DNA from: an uncultured Eubacteriales bacterium
Lineage (GTDB): Bacteria; Bacillota; Clostridia; Oscillospirales; Acutalibacteraceae
Assembly: GCA_934486895.1 (NCBI GenBank)
Contig: CAKSQZ010000019.1
Coordinates: 1-26,828 of the forward strand
Reading direction: 5' to 3'
Length of the DNA stretch: 26,828 nucleotides
Under the pieces are notes generated by a model that searched no databases, had not been told where the DNA came from, and worked only from the letters and a program-made list of their open reading frames with translations. The position numbers and the translations under genes were made by a program. Positions 1 to 7,737 of this stretch are shown here, one piece after another (position 1 is the first letter of the stretch; each line of letters opens with the position of its first letter).

Positions 1-76
1 TGGCAGGGGCAGAAGGACTTGAACCCTCGGCACGCGGTTTTGGAGACCGCTGCTCTACCAACTGAGCTATACCCCT
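1..76 (-). tRNA. tRNA-Trp (anticodon CCA)
   Basis: A complete 76-nt cloverleaf reads on the minus strand from 76 to 1. The acceptor stem is AGGGGTA paired with TGCCCCT. The D arm contains TAGCTCAGTTGGTAGAGC, the anticodon loop is CTCCAAA (anticodon CCA), the T arm contains GGTTCAAGTCC, and the 3' CCA is encoded at 1-3. It is the last gene of a minus-strand tRNA cluster. The window edge falls exactly at its 3' end. Confidence 0.96.
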
Positions 77-238
77 GTATTTATCTATTTAATTGTTTTA
101 TATTGTGCCTCGGGGCCCTCTTGCGGTGCCCGAAAAACATTCGCTTTTCGCTTTGTTTTTCGACCGCGGCGCCAACAAACACTCGCTTCTTCGTCCGCCG
201 GACGCGCTTCGTGTGTGTTGCCCGGCACGGGTTCTCAC

Positions 239-275
239 GACCGCTGCTCTACCAACTGAAGCTTTGACCCCTGTA
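239..275 (-). pseudogene. Truncated tRNA-Trp-like fragment
   Basis: The stretch 239-275 repeats the 5' half of the tRNA-Trp at 1-76: the D arm, the start of the anticodon stem and the acceptor 5' strand, with small insertions (actgaagctttgaccc versus actgagctataccc). No anticodon loop, T arm or CCA follows, so it cannot fold as a tRNA. The 160 bases between the intact tRNA and this copy (77-238) hold no gene I can support. The simplest reading is a partial duplication followed by decay. Confidence 0.7.
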
Positions 276-295
276 TATTTGCTGAAAAGTGGCGT

Positions 296-372
296 TGGTG
301 GGCCATCAGGGACTCGAACCCCGGACCGACCGGTTATGAGCCGGTTGCTCTAACCAACTGAGCTAATGGCCC
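296..372 (-). tRNA. tRNA with CAU anticodon (elongator Met or Ile2)
   Basis: A 77-nt cloverleaf on the minus strand has acceptor stem GGGCCAT/ATGGCCC, D arm TAGCTCAGTTGGTTAGAGC, anticodon loop CTCATAA, T arm GGGGTTCGAGTCCC and an encoded CCA at 296-298. The CAU anticodon fits elongator tRNA-Met, or tRNA-Ile2 if the wobble C is modified to lysidine. The sequence alone does not decide. It is not the initiator, because the acceptor starts with a normal G-C pair. Confidence 0.94.
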
Positions 373-400
373 GTTTCGGGCTGCGCCACATAGTTTATAA

Positions 401-440
401 AGAAAAAGCGGCAACCTCTTTAAAGACTGCCGCTTTTTCT
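401..440 (-). terminator. Terminator immediately after tRNA-Lys
   Basis: A perfect 13-bp inverted repeat (401-413 with 428-440, 14-nt loop) has a T-rich 3' arm and tail on the minus strand. Its first base is the last base of the tRNA-Lys CCA, so the terminator is fused to the tRNA 3' end. It lies between tRNA-Lys and the CAU tRNA, so the downstream tRNAs need read-through or their own promoter. Confidence 0.8.
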
Positions 441-515
441 GGTGAGCTATCGGGGATTCGAACCCCGGACACCCTGATTAAAAGTCAGGTGCTCTGCCAA
501 CTGAGCTAATAACTC
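440..515 (-). tRNA. tRNA-Lys (anticodon TTT)
   Basis: A 76-nt cloverleaf on the minus strand has acceptor GAGTTAT/ATAGCTC with one G-T pair, D arm TAGCTCAGTTGGCAGAGC, anticodon loop CTTTTAA (anticodon TTT), T arm GGGGTTCGAATCCCC and encoded CCA at 440-442. A consensus SigA promoter lies about 30 bases upstream. Confidence 0.96.
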
Positions 516-543
516 ATATATATCTAAATCAGCGACATTTGTT

Positions 544-572
544 ATTATAACAATTTTGCGGTTTTTTGTCAA
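544..572 (-). promoter_or_regulatory. SigA promoter of the tRNA cluster
   Basis: On the minus strand a perfect TTGACA (567-572) and a perfect TATAAT (544-549) are separated by 17 bases. Transcription would start near 537 and run directly into tRNA-Lys. Confidence 0.9.
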
Positions 573-619
573 GCGTTTTTTATAAAAAATTATCTTATCG
601 CGATACTTTTTTCAAACGG

Positions 620-648
620 TTGAATTTGATGTTGTCTCGGGTTATAAT
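620..648 (+). promoter_or_regulatory. SigA promoter of the flavin reductase gene
   Basis: TTGAAT at 620-625 and TATAAT at 643-648 are separated by 17 bases. An AGGAGG ribosome binding site follows at 667-672, eight bases before the ATG at 681. This promoter is divergent from the tRNA promoter at 544-572. Confidence 0.85.
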
Positions 649-680
649 ATGATATATAAAAAACATAGGAGGTTGTTTTT

Positions 681-1238
681 ATGAGAAAGAATTTCGGAGC
701 GAAACCATGGACATATCCGCAGCCTGTGTTTATTATTGCGGCTTACGGCGAGGACGGTGTTGTTGATGCGATGAACGCCGCTTGGGGCGGTATAAGCGAG
801 GGCAGCGAGATCTCGATGTGTCTCAGTGCAGGACATAAAACCGTGAAAAACATCTTGGCGAGCGGTGCGTTCACCGTAAGTATGGCAGACGAAGGCCATG
901 TTGTTCAGTGTGATTATGTCGGCGTTGTTTCGGCGAACAACACGCCTGACAAGTTCGAGCGCGCTGGATTTCATGCGGAAAAATCGGAATACATCAACGC
1001 ACCGCTGATAAAAGAGCTTCCGATGGCAATTGAGTGCCGCCTTGTGAGCTATGATGAGAAGACCTGCCGCATGGTCGGCGAAATAGTCAATGTCAGTGCC
1101 GATGAAAGCGTGCTGACAGACGGCAGAATAGATCCCGAAAAGCTACGTCCGATAACCTTTGATCCCGTAAACAACACATATATCGGACTTGGAAAATGTG
1201 TTGGGACCGCCTTTTCGGACGGCTACAAACTTAAATAA
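681..1238 (+). CDS. Flavin reductase-family (FMN-binding split barrel) protein
   Basis: The 185-aa protein matches the DIM6/NTAB flavin reductase-like family in length and pattern. Its N-terminal part (PQPVFIIAAYGEDGVVDAMNAAW) is the usual first strand and turn; HKTVKNILASGAFTVSMAD is the conserved helix-strand before the dimer core; the C-terminal GLGKCVGTAFSDGYKLK is typical of clostridial members. Family members bind FMN and reduce flavin or other small electron acceptors with NAD(P)H in the cytoplasm; the true substrate cannot be told. There is no signal peptide or membrane segment. The ATG is fixed by AGGAGG with 8-nt spacing. It is a single-gene unit with its own promoter and a terminator just after the stop. 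Confidence 0.85.
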   Translation: MRKNFGAKPWTYPQPVFIIAAYGEDGVVDAMNAAWGGISEGSEISMCLSAGHKTVKNILASGAFTVSMADEGHVVQCDYVGVVSANNTPDKFERAGFHAEKSEYINAPLIKELPMAIECRLVSYDEKTCRMVGEIVNVSADESVLTDGRIDPEKLRPITFDPVNNTYIGLGKCVGTAFSDGYKLK

Positions 1239-1250
1239 GCAAAAGACTTG

Positions 1251-1279
1251 CCGCCAGCGAAAATTTGCCGGCGGTTTTT
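1251..1279 (+). terminator. Terminator after the flavin reductase gene
   Basis: A GC-rich stem (1251-1258 with 1267-1274, one A-C mismatch, 8-nt loop) is followed by TTTTTGTTTTC, twelve bases after the stop codon. Confidence 0.88.
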
Positions 1280-1419
1280 GTTTTCTCTACTTGATGCCCT
1301 GTTTTGTCAGATTATCGTCACCTTTTCTGCCGTTCGCCATATTATGATACAGAAGCAGCTGCTTCCGGCCTCAAAACAGGCGATATTTTGCCGATATTAT
1401 CGGCGGAAAGGTTGATTTT

Positions 1420-2214
1420 ATGGATAACAAACGAACAAACGGCGAATTCGCAGACGCCGTATGCATCGACGCCGGCAAAGTTTACGACTCCTGCATGGAC
1501 AGAGACTGTGCTGAAAATCTGCGTGTCTATTTTTCCGACAGCGCACAGGATAAAATCGCAAATGCCGTATCGTGCAGAGTGAGATGCGCAGAGCTTGTTG
1601 ACACGAAGATCGATGTTGAACCCGTTGCTTTTAACAGGGGATACTATTCGTGCGACATAACTTTCTGCATTTCAGTTGTATGTGAGGTGCAGACAGGTAA
1701 TTGCGCCTGCGGTCAGTATGAGACTCTGACAGGCCTGTGCCAATACTCAAAACGGGTCATACTCTGCGGCGGTGAAGGTGCTGTTAAGACTTTTTCATCC
1801 AGAGCCGTTTCCTGCGGTGAGGACAGCGAAGTGGTTGCAGACACAAATCTGCCCAGATGCACTGTTCAGGCGGTCGATCCGATCGTGCTCGATTCTAAGA
1901 TCTGCCGCAAGTGCGAATGCTCCTGCTGCTCGTTCCCGCGCAGGGCGCTCTCGCTTATCGGCGGCAATGTTACGGATTCCGGCGAACGCGCGCTTTATGT
2001 CACGCTCGGAATATTCTCGATCGTTCAGCTCGTCCGCAATGTGCAGATGCTCGTGCCTGTATATGATTTCTGTGTTCCGCAGAAACAATGCACAAAGTCG
2101 AATGATTCTCCCTGCGACATTTTCAGCAATATTGAATTTCCGGTTGAAGAATTCTTCCCCGAATCCTGCGACAGCGATGAAGGCTGCGGCTGCGGTTGTT
2201 CCTGCCGTGACTGA
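1420..2214 (+). CDS. Cysteine-rich protein of unknown function
   Basis: This 264-aa protein has no domain I can name with confidence. About 27 residues are Cys (roughly 10%), spread through the whole chain, with clusters such as CRKCECSCCS near residue 167-175 and a C-terminal tail GCGCGCSC. The N-terminal pattern VCIDAGKVYDSCMDRDC looks like a conserved clostridial unknown. There is no signal peptide or clear transmembrane helix; the segment around LYVTLGIFSIVQLVRNVQMLV is mildly hydrophobic. Such Cys content suggests metal binding or disulfide cross-linking, as in spore coat or crust proteins, but that is inference. GGAAAGG lies eight bases before the ATG. A convergent terminator follows. 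No clear SigA promoter is seen upstream; a CATATTATG box near 1338 weakly recalls a sporulation sigma -10. Confidence 0.72.
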   Translation: MDNKRTNGEFADAVCIDAGKVYDSCMDRDCAENLRVYFSDSAQDKIANAVSCRVRCAELVDTKIDVEPVAFNRGYYSCDITFCISVVCEVQTGNCACGQYETLTGLCQYSKRVILCGGEGAVKTFSSRAVSCGEDSEVVADTNLPRCTVQAVDPIVLDSKICRKCECSCCSFPRRALSLIGGNVTDSGERALYVTLGIFSIVQLVRNVQMLVPVYDFCVPQKQCTKSNDSPCDIFSNIEFPVEEFFPESCDSDEGCGCGCSCRD

Positions 2215-2221
2215 CAAACAA

Positions 2222-2253
2222 AAACAACCCGTCTTTTGTAAGACGGGTTGTTT
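2222..2253. terminator. Bidirectional terminator between convergent genes
   Basis: A perfect 14-bp inverted repeat (2222-2235 with 2240-2253, loop ttgt) has T-rich flanks on both strands. It sits between the end of the Cys-rich gene (plus) and the end of secG (minus), so it can stop both. Confidence 0.92.
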
Positions 2254-2272
2254 GCTTTAATAATACTGCTTG

Positions 2273-2524
2273 TTATTTCAAATAAATAGAAACAACATTT
2301 GCCGCAATTATCAGAACAACGAAAGCGATAGCGATCACCTTTGTCCATTTAGCGAAAATAGCATCTGCCGCTTTTGCCTTACCTCTTGAAAGGAAAGTGT
2401 CCGCACCGCCGGCGATCGTGCCGGAAATGCCCTTGGATCTGCCTTCCTGAAGCAGAACTACCGCAATAATGATAAGCGCGAACAAGAAGATAACTGCGCC
2501 GAGAATATAATCAATTACGCTCAC
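2273..2524 (-). CDS. secG: Preprotein translocase subunit SecG
   Basis: The 83-aa protein has the SecG layout: transmembrane helix 1 (about residues 5-25), the cytoplasmic loop with LLQEGRSKGISGTIAGGADTF, and transmembrane helix 2 (about 62-81). SecG associates with SecYE in the membrane and assists SecA-driven protein export. The start codon is GTG (2522-2524), supported by AGGAGG at 2535-2540. It is transcribed alone from its own promoter and ends at the convergent terminator. The length is normal. Confidence 0.95.
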   Translation of the reverse strand: MSVIDYILGAVIFLFALIIIAVVLLQEGRSKGISGTIAGGADTFLSRGKAKAADAIFAKWTKVIAIAFVVLIIAANVVSIYLK

Positions 2525-2568
2525 TTAATTTTTTCCTCCTATCACTGAAAATCTAAACAAGTAAACTT

Positions 2569-2597
2569 ATTTTATCACACCGATTTGAAAAAATCAA
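2569..2597 (-). promoter_or_regulatory. SigA promoter of secG
   Basis: On the minus strand TTGATT (2592-2597) and TAAAAT (2569-2574) are separated by 17 bases, upstream of the secG ribosome binding site. Confidence 0.75.
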
Positions 2598-2618
2598 GTG
2601 TTTTTTGCGGACAACTAA

Positions 2619-3107
2619 TTATTCTTTGCCGTTTTCCGACGCTGCGGGAGCGATTGCATTGACCTGACGCTGCTGTCTAAGAGCAGAACGGGTCTTGCGC
2701 AGATCGTTCAAATTGGTCATCAGGCTTTCATCTGCCTTTGCCATAATATCATCGACAAATCCCTGAGCAGCTCTGCGCATCTCAAGCGACTTTGCATTTG
2801 CGGCATTGATCATTTCGGTTGCGCGAGCCTGTGCAAGGCGGGTTATCTCCTCCTGCGCGACAAGTGCGCGAGCACGCTCTTCCGCACCCTTGATGATCGA
2901 TTCAGCCTCACGCTTTGCGTTGCTGACAATGTCGTTTCGGTCGTTCAAAACGCCGTTTGCCTGCTTTATCTCCTGCGGAAGGTTAAGACGGATATCATCG
3001 ATAATAGCGCGGACCTTCTCGGTCACGATAATGGATCTTCCTCCGAAAAATCCTGTGCTGTTATCAAGCACTTCGTCCAATTCATCAAGCAAATCTTCAA
3101 TGTTCAT
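2619..3107 (-). CDS. Coiled-coil protein of unknown function, coaD-linked
   Basis: A 162-aa, strongly charged helical protein. It begins MNIEDLLDELDEVLDNSTG, then has a short segment with GGRSIIVTEKVRAIIDDIRLNLPQEI, then a long Ala/Glu/Arg-rich stretch (about residues 55-125) with heptad-like spacing resembling ATP synthase b-subunit or DivIVA-like coiled coils. There is no membrane segment. It starts three bases after the coaD stop codon, so it is the last gene of the rsmD-coaD operon. Proteins of this type next to coaD are common in Clostridia but I know of no established function. The C-terminal tail is probably disordered. Confidence 0.75.
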   Translation of the reverse strand: MNIEDLLDELDEVLDNSTGFFGGRSIIVTEKVRAIIDDIRLNLPQEIKQANGVLNDRNDIVSNAKREAESIIKGAEERARALVAQEEITRLAQARATEMINAANAKSLEMRRAAQGFVDDIMAKADESLMTNLNDLRKTRSALRQQRQVNAIAPAASENGKE

Positions 3108-3110
3108 CTT

Positions 3111-3605
3111 TTATTCACCTTTCCTGCATAATCTTTTTTTAATTTCATAGGCAAGACACTCCGGAACAAAATCCGAAATATCACCGCCCATTTTCGCAAC
3201 TTCCTTCACAACCGACGAACTGAGATACATATTCTCCGCTCTTGTTGTGAAAAACACGGTTTCTGCATCGGGGTTGAGCTTTTTATTCGTCAGAGCCATC
3301 TGAAATTCATACTCAAAGTCGGACACCGCACGCAGGCCCTTGACTATCGCCTTTGCACCCTTGCTTCTGACATAGTCGGCAAGCAAGCCGTCATATGTAT
3401 CGACCTCGACATTCGGGATGTCCGCTGTCGATTTTTTTATCATTGCTACTCTTTCCTCCGCAGTGAAGCTCGGGCTCTTTGAAGAGTTCAGCATGACGAC
3501 GACGATTACCGAATCGAATGTCGAACAGGCTCTGCGGATTATATCGATATGACCGAGTGTCACCGGATCAAACGAGCCGGGACAGACCGCTGTTATCTTT
3601 TTCAT
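3111..3605 (-). CDS. coaD: Phosphopantetheine adenylyltransferase
   Basis: CoaD joins ATP and 4'-phosphopantetheine to give dephospho-CoA, the penultimate step of CoA synthesis. The 164-aa protein has the nucleotidyltransferase motif CPGSFDPVTLGHIDIIRRA at the N-terminus, containing the TxGH signature, RAVSDFEYEFQMALTNKKL in the middle, and the C-terminal SSSVVKEVAKMGGDISDFVP. An in-frame ATG two codons upstream exists (3611), but the ribosome binding site AAAGG lies only two bases before it and eight before the ATG at 3605, so 3605 is preferred. It follows rsmD by 13 bases, the common Firmicute order rsmD-coaD. Confidence 0.96.
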   Translation of the reverse strand: MKKITAVCPGSFDPVTLGHIDIIRRACSTFDSVIVVVMLNSSKSPSFTAEERVAMIKKSTADIPNVEVDTYDGLLADYVRSKGAKAIVKGLRAVSDFEYEFQMALTNKKLNPDAETVFFTTRAENMYLSSSVVKEVAKMGGDISDFVPECLAYEIKKRLCRKGE

Positions 3606-3618
3606 TATCATTACCTTT

Positions 3619-4161
3619 TCAAAGCTGCTGTTTGCGATAAACCGTTACCGAAACTTTGCCGTATCTGTATTTTTTGACAGCCTCAAAGCCGCTCATTTGC
3701 TCGGGGAGCTCCTCATCGGACGCTGTTTCACAGACGAGAATGGCTGCATCGGAGGTTTTGCAAAAAAGCTTTTCAGCCGCCTTTTCAACAAGACCTTTAT
3801 GATACGGCGGATCAAGAAAAACTATATCGAACCGCTCTGTGCAGCGCATGAGATATGCTTCCCAATCGGAATTTACGACTGACGCTCTGCCCTCAAAGCC
3901 GCACGCCGCAAGATTTTTGCGGACACACTCGAGCGAACGGGCAAAGTTATCCACAAAGACGGCATAACCCGCGCCTCGGCTGAGAGCCTCGATACCGAGC
4001 TGACCCGATCCTGCGAACAGATCGAGCACTTTTCTGCCCTCGATGTCGAACTGAATGGCGCTGAAAACGCCTTCTTTCACACGATCGACTGTCGGTCGGA
4101 CATCGATCCCCTCGGGGGCGACCAAGCGCTTTCCTCTTTGCGAGCCGGTGATAACTCTCAT
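3619..4161 (-). CDS. rsmD: 16S rRNA (guanine966-N2)-methyltransferase RsmD
   Basis: RsmD methylates G966 of 16S rRNA in the small subunit, using SAM. The 180-aa form begins MRVITGSQRGKRL, the usual N-terminus of the family, followed by RPTVDRVKEGVFSAI, the SAM-binding motif LDLFAGSGQLGIEALSRGA and the catalytic motif FLDPPY. The open frame extends 11 codons further upstream, but that extension is not conserved in style, and an AAAGGA site and promoter fit the ATG at 4161. First gene of the rsmD-coaD-coiled-coil operon. In motif I a Gln stands where Ala is usual (GSGQLG). Confidence 0.93.
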   Translation of the reverse strand: MRVITGSQRGKRLVAPEGIDVRPTVDRVKEGVFSAIQFDIEGRKVLDLFAGSGQLGIEALSRGAGYAVFVDNFARSLECVRKNLAACGFEGRASVVNSDWEAYLMRCTERFDIVFLDPPYHKGLVEKAAEKLFCKTSDAAILVCETASDEELPEQMSGFEAVKKYRYGKVSVTVYRKQQL

Positions 4162-4215
4162 TATAAGATCATTCCTTTCGCAAATCGATAGCACTGATCA
4201 CGGTATCTCTTTTAC

Positions 4216-4244
4216 ATTCTACACTAAAACGAAAGTTTCGTCAA
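4216..4244 (-). promoter_or_regulatory. SigA promoter of the rsmD-coaD operon
   Basis: On the minus strand TTGACG (4239-4244) and TAGAAT (4216-4221) are separated by 17 bases. The -35 lies only seven bases beyond the mfd stop codon, and no hairpin terminator separates the two units, so some read-through from mfd is likely. Confidence 0.78.
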
Positions 4245-4251
4245 TAGTTTT

Positions 4252-7200
4252 TTATTCTTTATTTTGTTTTTCCGGCGAAGGCGTTTTGTCGAGTGCATCG
4301 AAAATTTCTGTCAGCAGCTGCTGCCGCGATTGTTGTTTGTCACGAAATCTCACCGAAACATACGGCTTTGCGCCTGCCGAGATCAAAACTCTGCCTCGGA
4401 GCGCGCCCGCAAGCGACGACGCAACAGTGAAATCGAACTGCGAAAAATAGATAAGCAGCACGCCCGAACGCTCCGAGATCTCCTTTATGCCGAGTCCGAT
4501 CGCTCGGTTTCTCAAAAACGCAATGTCGATAAGTCCCGTGACAGGTGACGGCGGCTCGCCGTAGCGGTCGATAAGCTCGTCGATAACATCGCGCGAATCC
4601 TCCTCGGTGCGTATCTGCGCTATGCGGCGGTAAATATTGAGTCTGTCCGGTGTTGACGGGATATAGTTTTCCGGAATATGCGCGACGATCTGAAGATCGA
4701 CCGTACATTCCGCCTGAGGTTCGGGTTTTTCGCCTCTTTTTTCTTTTATGGCGTTTGAGAGCAGGCGGACATACATATCGTATCCGACGGCTTCAAGATG
4801 ACCGTGCTGATTTGCGCCGAGGACATTTCCCGCGCCTCTTATCTCAAGGTCGCGCATGGCGATCTTGAAGCCGGAACCGAACTCGGTGAACTCCCTGATA
4901 GCCATAAGCCGTTTTTCGGCGATCTCGGAAAGCGCTTTGCCGCGCCTGAATGTGAAATAAGCATACGCTCTCCGGCTGGATCTGCCGACTCTGCCTCTTA
5001 GCTGATGAAGCTGAGAAAGCCCGAAACGATCGGCGTTTTCGATGATCAGCGTGTTCGCGTTTGCGATATCGACGCCTGTTTCGATGATCGTCGTGCAGAC
5101 AAGCACATCGATCTCATCGTCGAGCATACTGCGCCAGATAGCCGAAAGCTCGGCCTCCCCCATTCTTCCGTGTGCAACAGCTACTCTTGCATCGGGCACG
5201 GCTTTTTGAATTTTTGCGGCAACAGTGCCGATGCTGTCTATCGCGTTGTGGATATAATAGACCTGCCCGCCTCGGTGAAGTTCGCGGCGTATAGCATCGT
5301 ACAGCACGGTGTCGTCATGCTCGATAACATAAGTCTGAACAGGGTGACGGTCGGTCGGGGCTTCCTCGATGACCGACATATCACGAATGCCCGACATCGC
5401 CATATTCAGCGTTCTCGGAATAGGCGTTGCCGACAGAGTCAGGACATCGATATCGGGGAACGACTGCTTTATCTTTTCCTTTTGCGCGACTCCGAAACGC
5501 TGTTCCTCGTCTACGATGAGCAGTCCGAGATCGTGAAACTTTATGTCTTTTGAGATCATGCGGTGTGTGCCGACGATTATATCTATCTGCCCGAGTGCCA
5601 GCTTTTTCTTTATCTCCGTTTGCCGGCGCGCCGAGCGAAATCTTGAGAGCATTTCGACATTAACCGCAAAACCCTCCATTCTCTCAAGCAGCGTGCGATA
5701 GTGCTGAAGCGCTAAAATAGTTGTCGGGACAAGAATGGCGCACTGCTTGCCGTCGAGCACGCATTTAAAGGCAGCTCGCAGAGCGACCTCTGTTTTGCCG
5801 AAGCCGACATCGCCGCAAAGCAGGCGGTCCATCGGGACGCTTTTTTGCATATCCTGCTTTATTTCATCGCAGCATTTGAGCTGATCATCGGTCTCCTCAT
5901 AAGGAAAGCGGTATTCAAAATCGTGCTGAAGATCGGTGTCCTCAGAGAAGGCATAGCCCTTTGAAGCCGCTCTTTCGGCATAAAGCTTGATAAGTTCATC
6001 TGCCATATCGGCAACTGCAGACTTTACCCTGCTTTTTGTTTTCTGCCATCTGTCGGACCCGAGTTTATCAAGCTTTACCGCACCCGATTCACCCGAACCG
6101 ATATATTTCGACACGATATCGAGCTGTGTGACGGGGACATAAAGGATCTCGTCCGCACGGTACTTTATCTTGATATAATCTTTCACAATGCCGTCTTTCT
6201 CGATCTTTCTAATACCGTCAAACAATCCGATACCGTAGACGCTGTGGACGACATGATCGCCGACTTTCAGCTCTTCGAGCGAGCCGATAGACGCGCCTTT
6301 GAGTCCGTATTTCTTGCGCTTTTGCCGGCAGGCGGACGAACGCGCATTTGTAAACACGGCGGTCTTTATCGAGGTGTATTCCACGCCGGACGAAAGTGTG
6401 CCCGGTGTCACGAAAACCGTGCCTGCCGCCGCTCCGACCGGGTCTTCGCTGTACACTGCACTGAGTCCGTTGTCTGAAAGCAGATCGCAAAGCGAGCGAG
6501 CCGCCTTTTCGGTACCGCAGACCAAGATGACTTTGAATTTTGAATGCACAAGCGGCGCTATGTCCTCCGCTGTTTCGGCGGCCGTTCCCGAAAACGGCGC
6601 TAACGCTCTTGTTGAAAAATCGACATGATCCTTTGAGCGGATACGGTCTGAACGCACTGTGAACGGATCGGAGATCACGCACAGCCCTTTTTGCAGTTTT
6701 GACATAAGCTCGCCGTTATTGAGATAAAAGTCGCACAGCTCGCGAGTGAGCTCGTGCTCCTCCAAAAGCTGAGTTATAAGCTCCGACTGCACTGTATAAA
6801 AGCTGTCGATCCGCTCAAAAACGGCGTTGCGGTCATCGATGAAAAACAGCGGATCGCTGAGATAATCGAAAGCGGTGCACTTTTCGTCATAGCAAAGCGA
6901 CAGATATTTATCCGCATTGGACGGCAAAATGCCGTTTTTAGCATTATCGGCGTCTCTCAATATCAGGTCGGCTGCGGTTTTATCGCGGCAGCGGTCTGCA
7001 AGATCGGAAAGCTTTTTTGAAAGCTCAGACCCGCTCGGAAAGATTATCTCTCTCGCGGGGGTTATGACCACGCTGTCCGTGCTGTCGTTTCGGCGCTGTG
7101 TTGCGACATCGAACGAGGAGATGCTGTCGATCTCATCGCCCCAGAATTCAATTCGCACAGGGTCTGCCGCGGCAGGTGTGAACACATCCACTATGCCGCC

Positions 7201-7725
7201 TCTGCGCGCAAACTGACCTGCCGCCTCAACGGAATCGACGCGCAAATATCCGCCGCCGATGAGTTTTTCGCAAAGGCTGTCGGGGCTGATCTCACTGCCG
7301 CTTTCAAGCGTCACGCAGACGCTGCTCAGCCGACCGGGCGGGATCGTGCGGACGGCAAGTGCATCCGGCGTTGCGATGAGAGTTACCGAACTGTCGGTGA
7401 GCAAACGGTAGAGCGTTCCCGCTCGGGAGCGTTCATACTCTCTTGACGCGCCAGAAGAACTGCGGAGATCGAGATCCCGCGCTTCGAGTACAACGCTGTC
7501 GCGCCCCTGTGAAAAAAGATCATCTTTTAATTTGAATGCCGCCCCTTCGTCGGGCGCAACGACAACTACCCGACGATGAAGATCGTCGGGCAAGGCTGAA
7601 ACAATATTCGATTTTGCCGTGCGGCAAAGCCCTGTCACCGAGATCGGCGAGGTGCCTGCCTTGAGCGAACGCATAAGGTGAGTGTATTCGGGCGTTCGCT
7701 TAACAAAACAACTCAGAAAATCCAT
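4252..7725 (-). CDS. mfd: Transcription-repair coupling factor Mfd
   Basis: Mfd is a DNA translocase that removes stalled RNA polymerase from lesions and recruits UvrA. At 1157 aa it has the full family length. The N-terminal UvrB-like domains (about 1-460) include RRGGIVDVFTPA and RIEFWGDEIDSI. The RNA polymerase-interacting domain follows (about 485-545, LKVGDHVVHSVYGIGLFDG). The RecG-like motor has Walker A GDVGFGKT (K644), the DEEQ box (IVDEEQRFG), TRG motif elements SATPIPRTLNM, and motif VI QLRGRVGRS. The C-terminal TRCF domain binds UvrA in homologues. ATG at 7725 has GGAG five bases upstream. It starts 12 bases after pth ends. Confidence 0.98.
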   Translation of the reverse strand: MDFLSCFVKRTPEYTHLMRSLKAGTSPISVTGLCRTAKSNIVSALPDDLHRRVVVVAPDEGAAFKLKDDLFSQGRDSVVLEARDLDLRSSSGASREYERSRAGTLYRLLTDSSVTLIATPDALAVRTIPPGRLSSVCVTLESGSEISPDSLCEKLIGGGYLRVDSVEAAGQFARRGGIVDVFTPAAADPVRIEFWGDEIDSISSFDVATQRRNDSTDSVVITPAREIIFPSGSELSKKLSDLADRCRDKTAADLILRDADNAKNGILPSNADKYLSLCYDEKCTAFDYLSDPLFFIDDRNAVFERIDSFYTVQSELITQLLEEHELTRELCDFYLNNGELMSKLQKGLCVISDPFTVRSDRIRSKDHVDFSTRALAPFSGTAAETAEDIAPLVHSKFKVILVCGTEKAARSLCDLLSDNGLSAVYSEDPVGAAAGTVFVTPGTLSSGVEYTSIKTAVFTNARSSACRQKRKKYGLKGASIGSLEELKVGDHVVHSVYGIGLFDGIRKIEKDGIVKDYIKIKYRADEILYVPVTQLDIVSKYIGSGESGAVKLDKLGSDRWQKTKSRVKSAVADMADELIKLYAERAASKGYAFSEDTDLQHDFEYRFPYEETDDQLKCCDEIKQDMQKSVPMDRLLCGDVGFGKTEVALRAAFKCVLDGKQCAILVPTTILALQHYRTLLERMEGFAVNVEMLSRFRSARRQTEIKKKLALGQIDIIVGTHRMISKDIKFHDLGLLIVDEEQRFGVAQKEKIKQSFPDIDVLTLSATPIPRTLNMAMSGIRDMSVIEEAPTDRHPVQTYVIEHDDTVLYDAIRRELHRGGQVYYIHNAIDSIGTVAAKIQKAVPDARVAVAHGRMGEAELSAIWRSMLDDEIDVLVCTTIIETGVDIANANTLIIENADRFGLSQLHQLRGRVGRSSRRAYAYFTFRRGKALSEIAEKRLMAIREFTEFGSGFKIAMRDLEIRGAGNVLGANQHGHLEAVGYDMYVRLLSNAIKEKRGEKPEPQAECTVDLQIVAHIPENYIPSTPDRLNIYRRIAQIRTEEDSRDVIDELIDRYGEPPSPVTGLIDIAFLRNRAIGLGIKEISERSGVLLIYFSQFDFTVASSLAGALRGRVLISAGAKPYVSVRFRDKQQSRQQLLTEIFDALDKTPSPEKQNKE

Positions 7726-7737
7726 TTTTACTCCGTT

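Noticed and set aside
1352..1365. A perfect 14-base palindrome (GAAGCAGCTGCTTC) upstream of the Cys-rich gene, a possible operator.
   Set aside because: No regulator or promoter core can be tied to it; self-complementary words of this size do occur by chance in such sequence. Kept only as a note.
3111..3611. Longer starts for coaD (3611), rsmD (4194), pth (8337), marR (12593) and the aminotransferase (15686).
   Set aside because: In each case the ribosome binding site spacing and the family N-terminus favour the internal start given in the features.
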